Source of the DNA: an uncultured Rhodospirillales bacterium
GTDB lineage: Bacteria; Pseudomonadota; Alphaproteobacteria; Rhodospirillales; Defluviicoccaceae
Length of the DNA stretch: 6,654 bases
Assembly: GCA_937127205.1 (NCBI GenBank)
Contig: CAKZLS010000067.1
Location: 1-6,654, forward strand
Direction of reading: 5' to 3'
The notes below the pieces were generated by a model. The model was not told where the DNA came from and ran no database searches. It was given only the letters and a program-made list of their open reading frames with translations. A program made the translations under genes and the position numbers. This document shows, piece after piece, positions 1 through 6,654 of the stretch (positions are counted from its first letter, which is position 1; each line of letters begins with the position of its first letter).

Positions 1-957
1 GTTTCCGGCCACCAGATCGGCGACTCAGATATCCGCCGCATTCTCGATCCGTCGGCGATTCACGCCGAAGTGCCCGACGATCACGAGGTGATCCACACCA
101 TCCCCGTCGGCTACAGCGTGGACGGATGCCGGGGGGTGCGGGATCCGCGGGGCATGTACGGTCAGCGATTGGGTGTCAACCTGCACACCATTACGGCGTC
201 AAGCGGCGCGCTTCGCAATCTCAACAGCTGCGTCGCGCGGTGTCATCTCGACCCGGCCGCCAAGGTGGTGTCGGCGTATGCGTCGGCGCTAGGGTGCCTG
301 GTGGACGACGAAACCGCGCTTGGCGTCACCCTCATCGACATGGGCGGCGGGACCACATCGATCGCGGTCTATTTCGACGGTGAACTGGTTCACACCCACA
401 CCATCCCCATCGGCGGCGCACACGTCACCAGCGACATCGCACGGGGTCTTTCGACGCCCGTGGCGCAAGCCGAGCGAATGAAGACGCTGTTCGGCAGCTG
501 TCTTCCCTCCCCATCCGACGATCGGCAATTCATCGAAGTGCCGCCGATCGCGGATGATGGCGCTGGCGACTTTGGACAGGTTCCCCGGTCCATGCTCGTC
601 AGCATCGTCCGGCCGAGGCTGGAAGAAACCTTCGAGATGGTGCGCACCCATCTTGAGGACGCGGGGTTCAGCAAGGTCGCCGGCCGTCGCCTGGTTTTGA
701 CTGGTGGCGCCAGTCAATTGGCGGGAGCACCCGAACTGGCCGGGATGATTCTCGACAAGCAAGTCCGTCTCGGCCGTCCGCGACCCATCGATGGGTTACC
801 GGATGCCGCGACGGCTCCCGCGTTCGCGACCTGCGCGGGGCTACTTCAGTACACCCTCACCCAGCCGGTCGACAGCGTCCAACATTCGAGTGGGCCTGTC
901 GAGGAGCCGACCACCAAGCTAGGTCGGATCGGACAGTGGCTGCGGGAGAATTTCTAA
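1..957 (+). CDS. ftsA: Cell division protein FtsA, 5'-truncated by the window edge
   Basis: Actin-like ATPase that anchors FtsZ filaments to the inner membrane and recruits later divisome proteins. The frame is open from base 1, so the GTG at 70 is internal, not the start. 318 codons are present; against a usual length of about 410-440, roughly 100 N-terminal residues are missing. The first visible stretch (VSGHQIGDSDIRRIL) belongs to subdomain 1C. The phosphate-2 motif DMGGGTT is at 337-357 and the adenosine motif LTGGAS at about 697-714. The protein ends in GRIGQWLRENF, a typical amphipathic membrane-targeting helix (E. coli FtsA ends in a similar WLRKEF). It lies 36 bases upstream of ftsZ, the standard dcw order, and is probably cotranscribed with it. 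There are no frameshifts or missing motifs in the visible part. The identification is very secure. Confidence 0.97.
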   Translation, partial: VSGHQIGDSDIRRILDPSAIHAEVPDDHEVIHTIPVGYSVDGCRGVRDPRGMYGQRLGVNLHTITASSGALRNLNSCVARCHLDPAAKVVSAYASALGCLVDDETALGVTLIDMGGGTTSIAVYFDGELVHTHTIPIGGAHVTSDIARGLSTPVAQAERMKTLFGSCLPSPSDDRQFIEVPPIADDGAGDFGQVPRSMLVSIVRPRLEETFEMVRTHLEDAGFSKVAGRRLVLTGGASQLAGAPELAGMILDKQVRLGRPRPIDGLPDAATAPAFATCAGLLQYTLTQPVDSVQHSSGPVEEPTTKLGRIGQWLRENF

Positions 958-993
958 ACCACCCCTTAAAAAGCTCAATGGACGGAGACCGAA

Positions 994-2601
994 ATGACCT
1001 TGAACTTAACCATCCCCCCGACTGACTTGATGCCGGAGCTGCGGCCCAGGATCACCGTGTTCGGCGTCGGCGGCGCCGGTGGAAACGCCGTCAACAACAT
1101 GATCACCTCTCACCTGGAAGGTGTCGAATTCGTCGTTGCCAACACGGATTCGCAGGCCCTTTCGCAATCGCGCTCGGAGCGCCGGATCCAGCTTGGCGTC
1201 ACCGTGACGCAGGGCCTGGGCGCCGGTTCCAGGCCGGACATCGGCCGGATCGCCGCCGAAGAGGCGCTGGAAGAAATCATCGAGGAGCTTCGCGGCTCCA
1301 ACATGGCGTTCATTGCCGCCGGCATGGGCGGCGGAACCGGCACGGGCGCCGGGCCGGTGATCGCGCGTGCGGCCCGCGAACAGGGCATCCTCACCGTCGG
1401 CGTGGTGACCAAGCCCTTCCATTTTGAGGGCGCGCACCGCATGAAAACCGCGGAGCAGGGGATCGAGGAGCTGGAGCAGTTCGTCGATACCCTGATCATC
1501 ATTCCCAATCAGAACCTGTTCCGGGTCGCCAACGAGCGCACCACGTTCTCCGACGCCTTCAAGATGGCCGACGATGTTCTGCATTCGGGTGTGCGCGGTG
1601 TCACCGATCTGATGGTGATGCCGGGCCTGATCAACCTCGATTTCGCCGATATCCGGGCGGTCATGAGCGAGATGGGCAAGGCCATGATGGGCACCGGCGA
1701 GGCCGAGGGCGAACGCCGCGCGCTGGATGCCGCGGAAGCCGCGATCTCCAATCCGCTGCTCGACGACGTGTCGATGAAGGGTGCCCGCGGCATGCTCATC
1801 AACATCACCGGCGGCATGGATATGACCCTGTTCGAGGTGGACGAAGCGGCCAACCGCATTCGCTCCGAGGTCGATCAGGACGCCTACATCATCTTCGGAT
1901 CCACCTTCGATGAGTCGATGGACGGAAAAATGCGGGTCTCCGTGGTGACCACCGGAATGGACGCCGTCGCCGCCCAGCAGCCGGTGCCGGCGAAGCCCAA
2001 TGTGGTGAACGCCGTTGCCGACTTCCGTACGTCCCAGCCGGGTGCCCTGCCTGATCTGGGTCAAGCCGCCCACGCTTCGGCGGACGCCAACGAACAAGCC
2101 GAACCGATCTCGGCATCGTTGAACGAGATCATCAAGCCGGCCGCGGCCGAGGCGCCCCAGCAGGAGCAAGATCAAGAGGTGGCGGAGACCGAGCAGGTCG
2201 CGGCCGTGGCCGCCGCCGGCGGCGGCGAACCGGTGACCGCGGCTCTGCGGAACGATGCCTTCATTCCGCCGGCACCGGCGTCGCGTTCGCGGATGGATGT
2301 CCGCCAGGACCCCGCGCCGTCACAGGTGACGCCAAGCGGGCACAATGTCGAACAAATCGACAGCGAACCGCAGCGCAGCAGGCCGAAAGTCGCGAGCTTG
2401 TTCGCATCGGTGATGGGTGCCGGACGGGGTGCCCGGCCGCAGAAAACCGAACCGCAAACCGAGTTTCCGCGTGAGCGGTCGGCGGGCGGCAACGAGGAAG
2501 GCCGGTTGGGCGCGCCAAGTCCCGAGGAAAGGCTGCCATCGTCGAAGCAGGAAGACGACTTGTTGGACATCCCGGCGTTTCTCCGCCGTCAGGCCAACTA
2601 G
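994..2601 (+). CDS. ftsZ: Cell division protein FtsZ, complete
   Basis: Tubulin-like GTPase that polymerises into the cytokinetic ring at mid-cell. The 535 residues comprise an N-terminal tail, the nucleotide-binding domain with GVGGAGGNAV (24-33), the tubulin signature GGGTGTG (112-118), NQNLFR (172-177), and the catalytic synergy loop NLDFADIR (214-221), with the polymerisation core ending near residue 324. A long linker (about 325-520) rich in Ala, Pro, Glu and Gln follows. The last 15 residues, DDLLDIPAFLRRQAN, are the conserved C-terminal peptide that binds FtsA and other partners. The length exceeds E. coli FtsZ (383) but is normal for alphaproteobacteria, which have extended linkers. 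The ATG start is supported by GGAG at 984-987, six bases upstream. All GTPase residues expected for activity appear intact. The next gene is 310 bases away, so ftsZ probably ends this transcript or its level is reset in the gap. Confidence 0.99.
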   Translation: MTLNLTIPPTDLMPELRPRITVFGVGGAGGNAVNNMITSHLEGVEFVVANTDSQALSQSRSERRIQLGVTVTQGLGAGSRPDIGRIAAEEALEEIIEELRGSNMAFIAAGMGGGTGTGAGPVIARAAREQGILTVGVVTKPFHFEGAHRMKTAEQGIEELEQFVDTLIIIPNQNLFRVANERTTFSDAFKMADDVLHSGVRGVTDLMVMPGLINLDFADIRAVMSEMGKAMMGTGEAEGERRALDAAEAAISNPLLDDVSMKGARGMLINITGGMDMTLFEVDEAANRIRSEVDQDAYIIFGSTFDESMDGKMRVSVVTTGMDAVAAQQPVPAKPNVVNAVADFRTSQPGALPDLGQAAHASADANEQAEPISASLNEIIKPAAAEAPQQEQDQEVAETEQVAAVAAAGGGEPVTAALRNDAFIPPAPASRSRMDVRQDPAPSQVTPSGHNVEQIDSEPQRSRPKVASLFASVMGAGRGARPQKTEPQTEFPRERSAGGNEEGRLGAPSPEERLPSSKQEDDLLDIPAFLRRQAN

Positions 2602-2607
2602 GGCGGT

Positions 2608-2622
2608 CCCGGCTCTGCCGGG
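2608..2622 (+). terminator. Short GC hairpin just after the ftsZ stop, possible weak terminator
   Basis: CCCGGC and GCCGGG form a perfect 6-bp stem around a TCT loop, starting seven bases after the ftsZ stop codon. No T-run follows (the next bases are CTCGCTCC), so it is not a canonical intrinsic terminator. It could protect the ftsZ 3' end, pause polymerase, or be chance in GC-rich DNA. The stem is seen directly; the function is inferred. Confidence 0.35.
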
Positions 2623-2650
2623 CTCGCTCCTAAGCGCCAGCGGCGGTTGA

Positions 2651-2684
2651 GCGGCCGGAAGCGTAGTAGGACGCGGACGGCCGC
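2651..2684 (+). other. Nested stem-loop in the ftsZ-bamD gap
   Basis: The outer arms GCGGCC (2651-2656) and GGCCGC (2679-2684) pair perfectly. Inside them GCGT (2661-2664) and ACGC (2671-2674) pair around a six-base loop, AGTAGG. The two stems are separated by a symmetric 4x4 internal loop (GGAA opposite GGAC). This could be RNA structure or part of a dispersed intergenic repeat. No known RNA family is recognised. Confidence 0.35.
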
Positions 2685-2831
2685 GCCGGGGCGACGGAGA
2701 AGGAGGAGATTGCACGGACGTGGTTTGAGCGAAGGCTTGGCCGGCTTGATCTCCGGCGGATAGAGCGGTAAAGGCGGTCGTAAGAAACCGCATCGCCGCC
2801 ATGGCCCTTGCCGTCCGCGAGCGTGGATGCG

Positions 2832-2856
2832 GGAAACCATGCTCTAGCATGTTTCC
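2832..2856. repeat. Imperfect palindrome upstream of bamD, possible operator
   Basis: The left arm GGAAACCATGCT (2832-2843) and right arm AGCATGTTTCC (2846-2856) match over 11 base pairs with one unpaired C (2837 or 2838). The dyad centre is near 2844.5. It sits immediately upstream of the extended -10 candidate and overlaps the place where the -35 element would lie. It could therefore be a regulator binding site or an RNA hairpin in a read-through transcript. No T-run follows, so a terminator is unlikely. Confidence 0.45.
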
Positions 2857-2879
2857 TTGTGGCTCGGCCATGGTATAGT
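2852..2879 (+). promoter_or_regulatory. Candidate extended -10 promoter for bamD-recN-ligA
   Basis: TGGTATAGT at 2871-2879 matches an extended -10 element (TGn followed by TATAGT, close to TATAAT). A -35 is weak: TTTCCT at 2852-2857 gives a 16-base spacer. Transcription would begin around 2886, giving an untranslated leader of about 26 bases before the bamD TTG. TTGTGG at 2857-2862 looks more like a -35 but is only 11 bases from the -10, too close. The site suits a gene set separated from ftsZ by 310 bases, but no start site is demonstrated. Confidence 0.5.
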
Positions 2880-2902
2880 CCGCGTCTTCGAGAGCGAAGG
2901 GT

Positions 2903-2909
2903 GGAGAGG
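2903..2909 (+). promoter_or_regulatory. Ribosome binding site that fixes the bamD TTG start
   Basis: GGAGAGG lies directly upstream of TTG at 2912-2914, with GGAG five bases from the start codon. An in-frame TAG at 2876-2878 closes the frame upstream, and TTG is the first usable start after it. The next in-frame candidate, a GTG at codon 23, would leave only ten residues before the lipobox Cys and destroy the signal peptide. Confidence 0.75.
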
Positions 2910-2911
2910 CT

Positions 2912-3718
2912 TTGACAGATTCCTTGACCAGGCGCGAGGGGTTCTGGCGCGGGTGCCGCCGGCTGGGTTCGGCGGGCGTGATCGCCGTTCTTTTGGTTGC
3001 GGGCGGGTGCGCCTCCGACGATGACGACCTCGTCTACGAAGAGCGTCCGGTCGACGAACTCTACAACGAAGCCATGGATGCCATGGAGGTCGGCAACTTC
3101 CAATCCTCAGCCCAGTTGTTCGACGAGGTCGAGCGGCAGCATCCCTATTCGCCTTGGGCCACCAAGTCCCAGCTGATGGCCGCCTATGCATTCTATCAGG
3201 GCCAGCAGTACGACGAAGCGGTGGCGGCTCTGGACCGGTTTATCCAGCTGCATCCGGCCAATCCGGACGTGCCGTACGCGCATTACATGAAGGGACTGTG
3301 CTACTACGAGCAAATCTCCGACGTGAACCGCGATCAGGAAATGACCGAGCTGGCGCGGAAATCGTTCGAGGAACTGGTCTCGCGCTATCCCGACAGCGAG
3401 TACTCGCGCGACGGCCGTGTAAAGCTGGACCTGGTTTACGATCACCTTGCCGGCAAGGAGATGACCATCGGCCGGTACTATCTCAACCAGGGGCATTACC
3501 TGGCCTCGATCAACCGGTTCAAGCGGGTGCTCGACCTCTACCAGACCACCACCCACGTACCGGAAGCCTTACACCGGCTGGTGGAGGCCTACTCCTCGCT
3601 CGGGCTTAACGAGGAGGCCAAAAAGATGGCCGCGGTCCTCGGCTATAACTTTCCGGGCAGCGAGTGGTACGTCGACTCCTACGATCTGGTCGAGGACGAA
3701 ACGGCGTCTTCGAACTAG
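2912..3718 (+). CDS. bamD: Outer membrane protein assembly factor BamD (ComL family lipoprotein)
   Basis: Lipoprotein of the beta-barrel assembly complex, which folds outer-membrane proteins; BamD is its essential partner of BamA. 268 residues. The lipoprotein signal has a basic region (RREGFWRGCRR, 7-17), a hydrophobic core (about 20-30) and lipobox AGGC, with Cys33 the predicted lipidated residue. The residue after it is Ala, not Asp, so by the Lol rule it should reach the outer membrane; an acidic DDDD run follows at 36-39. The mature part is a stack of tetratricopeptide-like helices beginning near residue 47, with recognisable repeats around NEAMDAMEVGNFQSSAQLF, YAFYQGQQYDEAVAALDRF and YYLNQGHYLASINRFKRVL. 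This matches the BamD five-TPR layout. Translation starts at TTG. recN follows after 37 bases, an order common in alphaproteobacteria. The fold and family are secure; the complex role is from the family. Confidence 0.95.
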   Translation: MTDSLTRREGFWRGCRRLGSAGVIAVLLVAGGCASDDDDLVYEERPVDELYNEAMDAMEVGNFQSSAQLFDEVERQHPYSPWATKSQLMAAYAFYQGQQYDEAVAALDRFIQLHPANPDVPYAHYMKGLCYYEQISDVNRDQEMTELARKSFEELVSRYPDSEYSRDGRVKLDLVYDHLAGKEMTIGRYYLNQGHYLASINRFKRVLDLYQTTTHVPEALHRLVEAYSSLGLNEEAKKMAAVLGYNFPGSEWYVDSYDLVEDETASSN

Positions 3719-3755
3719 GCGACAGCGGGGGAGGCTGGAGAAAGAAGGTGCGCGG

Positions 3756-5438
3756 ATGCTGGTGAATCTCTCGATCCGCGACGTGGTCCTTATCGATCGT
3801 CTGGACCTTGAATTCCAACCGGGCCTGTGCGCGCTGACCGGCGAAACGGGTGCCGGCAAGTCGATCCTGCTGGATGCGCTGGGGCTTTCACTCGGCGCCC
3901 GCGCCGATGCCCGCTTGGTGCGCAAGGATGCGGCTCAAGCGGTGGTGACCGCCGGTTTTCACGTGGGGCCCGGCCATCCGGTGGAGCCGCTGGTGTCCGA
4001 GCACGGGATCGACGGCCTGGAGGATGGCTTGGTGTTGCGGCGCGTGCTGGGTAGTGACGGCCGGTCGCGCGCCTACATCAACGATCAGCCGGTGAGCGTC
4101 TCCCTGCTGCGGCGGGTCGGCGAGGCGCTGGTGGAGATCCATGGCCAATTCGAAAGCCAGCGTCTGCTCGATCCGTCCCCCCATCGCGAGCTGCTCGACG
4201 CCTTTGGCGGCTTGGAGCCGATGACCGGCGACACCAAGACCGCCCACGGTGATTGGCGCCGGGCGGCGGATCTCCGGTCCGAGGCGGAGGCCCGGCTGGA
4301 AGCCGCGCGGCGGGATGAAGAGTTTCTCCGCCATGCCGTGGACGAACTGGAAGCGATCGAGCCCCGGGCCGGCGAGGAGGAGGAACTGGCCGAGCGGCGA
4401 ATGTTCCTGATGAACAGCGAAAAGCTGATGGAGGCATTGAACGCGGCGGGAACCGAGCTCGGCGCCGGCAATGCCAGCCGCGGGGTCGAAGACTCGCTCA
4501 GGGTCGTCGTCCGCCAGCTGGAGCGGGTCGCCGACAAGGCCGACGGACGGCTCGATGAGGTGATCGCGACCCTCGACCGCGCCCTGTCGGACGTCACCGA
4601 GGGACAGGCCCTGTTGGAGCGCGCGGTCTCCGACCTGGATCTGGATCCCCGCCGCCTGGAGGAGGTCGAGGAGCGGCTGTTCGCCCTTCGCGCCCTGGCC
4701 CGCAAACATCAATGCACGGTCGATGACCTGGCGCCGCTGCTTGAAGACATGGCCGCGAAGTTGGCGGCGATGGACGATGGCGCCGATGGCATCATCCAGC
4801 TGGCGCGCGAAGAGGAACAGGCGCGGGAGCGCTTTCGCGACGCCGTGAACCGGCTGAGCGCTGCCCGGACTGAGGCGGCGGCGCGGCTCGACGAAGGCGT
4901 CGCGGGCGAACTGGATCCGTTGCGTCTCGGCAAGGCCCGCTTCCAAACCCGCGTCGAAGCTTTGGAAGAAGACGATTGGGGCGAGAACGGCGGCGACCGG
5001 GTTTGCTTCGAAGTGGCCACCAATCCCGGAATGCCGCCGGGACCTTTGAACAAGATCGCGTCCGGCGGCGAGCTTTCGCGGTTCATGCTGGCCCTCAAAG
5101 TGGTGCTGGCCCAGGCCGACCCCGTGCCGACGCTGGTGTTCGACGAGGTGGATTCGGGCGTCAGCGGCGCGGTGTCGGCGGCGGTGGGCGAGCGCCTGGC
5201 CCACCTGGCGTCCAGCGTCCAGGTCCTGGTGCTGACCCATTCGCCGCAGGTGGCCGCCCGGGGTGGGTATCATTGGCGGGTTTCCAAGTCCTCCAGCGAC
5301 GTGGGCACCCGGACGTCGGTGGAAGTGCTCGACGTGAACGAGCGCACCGAGGAAATCGCGCGGATGCTCGCCGGCGCGCGCGTGACCGACGAAGCGCGAG
5401 CGGCGGCGGAGAGCCTTTTGCTGGGCACCACCGCATGA
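3756..5438 (+). CDS. recN: DNA repair protein RecN, complete
   Basis: SMC-like ATPase that acts early in double-strand break repair, bridging DNA and supporting RecA-dependent recombination in the cytoplasm. 560 residues, close to E. coli RecN (553). The N-terminal ATPase half carries Walker A GETGAGKS (29-36). The middle (about 160-395) is rich in Glu, Arg, Ala and Leu with heptad character, fitting the two arms of a short antiparallel coiled coil. The C-terminal half has the ABC signature SGGELS (from residue 436), Walker B LVFDEVD (460-466, with D463 and E464) and the switch histidine in LTHSPQ (His495). All ATPase motifs are intact. The ATG is preceded by AAGGTG at 3745-3750, five bases away. 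No alphaproteobacterial LexA box (GAAC-N7-GAAC) is visible just upstream, so any SOS control is not evident here. The stop overlaps the ligA start. Confidence 0.97.
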   Translation: MLVNLSIRDVVLIDRLDLEFQPGLCALTGETGAGKSILLDALGLSLGARADARLVRKDAAQAVVTAGFHVGPGHPVEPLVSEHGIDGLEDGLVLRRVLGSDGRSRAYINDQPVSVSLLRRVGEALVEIHGQFESQRLLDPSPHRELLDAFGGLEPMTGDTKTAHGDWRRAADLRSEAEARLEAARRDEEFLRHAVDELEAIEPRAGEEEELAERRMFLMNSEKLMEALNAAGTELGAGNASRGVEDSLRVVVRQLERVADKADGRLDEVIATLDRALSDVTEGQALLERAVSDLDLDPRRLEEVEERLFALRALARKHQCTVDDLAPLLEDMAAKLAAMDDGADGIIQLAREEEQARERFRDAVNRLSAARTEAAARLDEGVAGELDPLRLGKARFQTRVEALEEDDWGENGGDRVCFEVATNPGMPPGPLNKIASGGELSRFMLALKVVLAQADPVPTLVFDEVDSGVSGAVSAAVGERLAHLASSVQVLVLTHSPQVAARGGYHWRVSKSSSDVGTRTSVEVLDVNERTEEIARMLAGARVTDEARAAAESLLLGTTA

Positions 5439-6654
5439 CCTCGAGCGCCTATCGTGACATTCCCGTCGAGGTTTTGAACGAGGAGCAAGCGGCCGAAGAG
5501 TTGGCCGCGCTGGCCAGCGAACTTGCCGAACATGACCGGGCCTATTACCAGGACGATGCACCGACGCTCATCGACGCCGACTACGATGCCCTGCGACGGC
5601 GCAACGCCGACATCGAGGCTCGGTTTCCCGGCCTTGTCCGCGAGGATAGCCCATCGAAAAGGGTGGGCGCGGCGCCGGCAAGCGGTTTCGCCAAGGTGGT
5701 TCACGCCAAGCCCATGCTGTCGCTGGGCAATGCGTTCAACGAAGCGGATCTCCGGGATTTCGTCGACGGAGTCCGTCGGTTTCTCAAGCAACTCCGGGAC
5801 GATCCATCGATCCCGCTGGAGATGATGGCCGAACCCAAGATCGACGGCCTTTCGGTGTCGCTTCGCTATGAGCGCGGCCGTTTCGTCCAAGGCGCTACCC
5901 GCGGCGACGGTACCACCGGAGAGGACGTGACCGCCAATCTTCGCACCCTCAACGATGTTCCCGAAAGGATTGACGGGGATTCGGGAAGCGTGCCGAAGAC
6001 TCTGGAGGTGCGGGGCGAGGTCTACATGACCAAGCAGGACTTCGCCGCCCTTAACCAGCGCCAGCAAGCCAACGGCGCCAAGGTGTTCGCCAACCCCCGA
6101 AACGCCGCCGCAGGCTCACTCCGGCAATTGGATTCGACGATCACCGCCGATCGGCCATTGCGTTTCTTTGCTTACAGCTGGGGGCAGATGAGCGAACCAT
6201 TGGCCGATACCCATCAGGGTTTCTTGGACGCCCTTACGCGGCTCGGTTTCCATGTAAACCCGTTGGCGAAACTATGCCGGACCGTCGAAGACATGCTGGC
6301 CTTTTACGCTGACCTCAACGAGGCTCGCGCGGGTCTGGACTACGACATCGACGGCATCGTCTTCAAGGTCAACCGCATCGACTGGCAGGAGAGGTTGGGG
6401 TTTGTCAGCCGGGCGCCGCGCTGGGCGATCGCCCAGAAGTTCGAAGCGGAGAAGGCGCAGACGCGGCTTAATGCCATTCGGATACAACTGGGCCGGACCG
6501 GGACGCTGACGCCGGTTTCCGAGTTGGAGCCGGTCACCGTCGGTGGCGTGGTGGTGTCGCGGGCGACTCTTCACAACGAAGACGAGATCGAGCGCAAGCA
6601 GGTTCGCGAAGGCGATACCGTCATCGTGCAGCGGGCCGGAGACGTTATCCCGCA
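5435..6654 (+). CDS. ligA: NAD-dependent DNA ligase LigA, 3'-truncated by the window edge
   Basis: Seals nicks in DNA using NAD+, joining Okazaki fragments and completing repair. The first 406 codons are present, about 55-60% of a usual LigA (around 670-700 residues). Domain Ia, which binds the NMN part of NAD, includes HDRAYYQDDAPTLIDADYD. The adenylation domain has the nucleophile Lys135 in KIDG (135-138, equivalent to E. coli Lys115), EVRGEVY with Glu195, RNAAAGSLRQL from 222, DIDGIVFKV (304-312) and AQKF with Lys335. The OB fold begins with GRTGTLTPV and reaches QRAGDVIP at the edge. The remaining OB fold, zinc finger, helix-hairpin-helix and BRCT parts lie outside. The ATG overlaps the recN stop as ATGA. 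No clear Shine-Dalgarno lies close upstream, suggesting coupled translation; a later TTG at codon 14 is less likely because conserved-looking sequence (DIPVEVL) precedes it. Confidence 0.97.
   Translation, partial: MTSSAYRDIPVEVLNEEQAAEELAALASELAEHDRAYYQDDAPTLIDADYDALRRRNADIEARFPGLVREDSPSKRVGAAPASGFAKVVHAKPMLSLGNAFNEADLRDFVDGVRRFLKQLRDDPSIPLEMMAEPKIDGLSVSLRYERGRFVQGATRGDGTTGEDVTANLRTLNDVPERIDGDSGSVPKTLEVRGEVYMTKQDFAALNQRQQANGAKVFANPRNAAAGSLRQLDSTITADRPLRFFAYSWGQMSEPLADTHQGFLDALTRLGFHVNPLAKLCRTVEDMLAFYADLNEARAGLDYDIDGIVFKVNRIDWQERLGFVSRAPRWAIAQKFEAEKAQTRLNAIRIQLGRTGTLTPVSELEPVTVGGVVVSRATLHNEDEIERKQVREGDTVIVQRAGDVIP

Larger units (their letters stand above)
2602..2911. other. 310-base gap between ftsZ and bamD, no convincing gene
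   Basis: All three + frames were read. Each is broken by several stops and none resembles LpxC, the protein usually encoded here in alphaproteobacteria. The stretch is GC-rich in its first half and less so near bamD. It contains a 6-bp hairpin right after ftsZ, a nested stem-loop (2651-2684), an isolated AAGGAGG (2700-2706), an imperfect palindrome (2832-2856) and an extended -10 promoter candidate (2871-2879). An 80-codon minus-strand frame (2598-2840) fits the gap but has no ribosome binding site and an Arg/Pro-rich composition typical of chance frames in GC-rich DNA. I read the gap as regulatory or degenerate sequence. Confidence 0.7.

Noticed and set aside
70..957. FtsA read as a complete 295-residue protein starting at GTG 70
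   Set aside because: The frame is open upstream to base 1 and encodes recognisable FtsA sequence there, so the gene is simply cut by the window edge.
1006..2175. 389-codon open frame on the minus strand within ftsZ
   Set aside because: It is antisense to a perfectly conserved ftsZ. Its His/Arg/Gly-rich composition is what the complement of GC-rich codons yields, and no domain is recognisable.
2598..2840. 80-codon minus-strand frame that almost exactly fills the ftsZ-bamD gap
   Set aside because: There is no Shine-Dalgarno before its ATG, the product is Arg/Pro/Leu-rich without a recognised family, and its stop merely overlaps the ftsZ stop. Only conservation in relatives would revive it.
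2801..2878. 25-codon frame (ATG at 2801) just upstream of bamD
   Set aside because: It has no ribosome binding site (CATCGCCGCC precedes it) and runs through the palindrome and the predicted -10, which better explain that sequence.
3650..3755. Possible LexA box for recN
   Set aside because: I looked for GAAC-N7-GAAC or GTTC-type sites. The one GAAC (3712-3715) is followed at the right spacing by CAGC, so there is no half-site partner.
3888..5561. 557-codon open frame on the minus strand across recN and the start of ligA
   Set aside because: It is opposite intact recN and ligA, with no recognisable domain and biased composition. It is a shadow of third-position GC.

Overview
The window is one end of a division and cell-wall (dcw) cluster from a GC-rich bacterium. 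It is almost certainly an alphaproteobacterium, and most resembles a Rhodospirillales-type lineage. The evidence is the gene order ftsA-ftsZ-bamD-recN-ligA, the FtsZ N-terminus and long C-terminal linker, and the alphaproteobacterial style of FtsA and LigA. The lineage call is recognition from memory, not a database result. All genes lie on the + strand.

Layout: 1-957 is the 3' part of ftsA, with its N-terminus cut off by the window edge. A 36-base gap follows, then complete ftsZ (994-2601). Next is a 310-base gap (2602-2911) with no convincing gene. It holds a short GC hairpin just after ftsZ, a nested stem-loop, a lone strong Shine-Dalgarno sequence, an imperfect palindrome and an extended -10 promoter candidate. 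Then come bamD (2912-3718, TTG start), recN (3756-5438) and the first 406 codons of ligA (5435 to the window end), which overlaps the recN stop by four bases.

FtsA tethers FtsZ to the membrane and FtsZ forms the constriction ring. BamD is a lipoprotein of the outer-membrane beta-barrel assembly machine. RecN is an SMC-like ATPase of double-strand break repair. LigA is the NAD-dependent DNA ligase of replication and repair. The first two probably share a transcript with upstream dcw genes; bamD-recN-ligA looks like a second unit with its own promoter in the gap.

No novel system is visible. The main anomaly is that lpxC, which in many alphaproteobacteria sits between ftsZ and bamD, is missing. 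A structured non-coding gap stands in its place.
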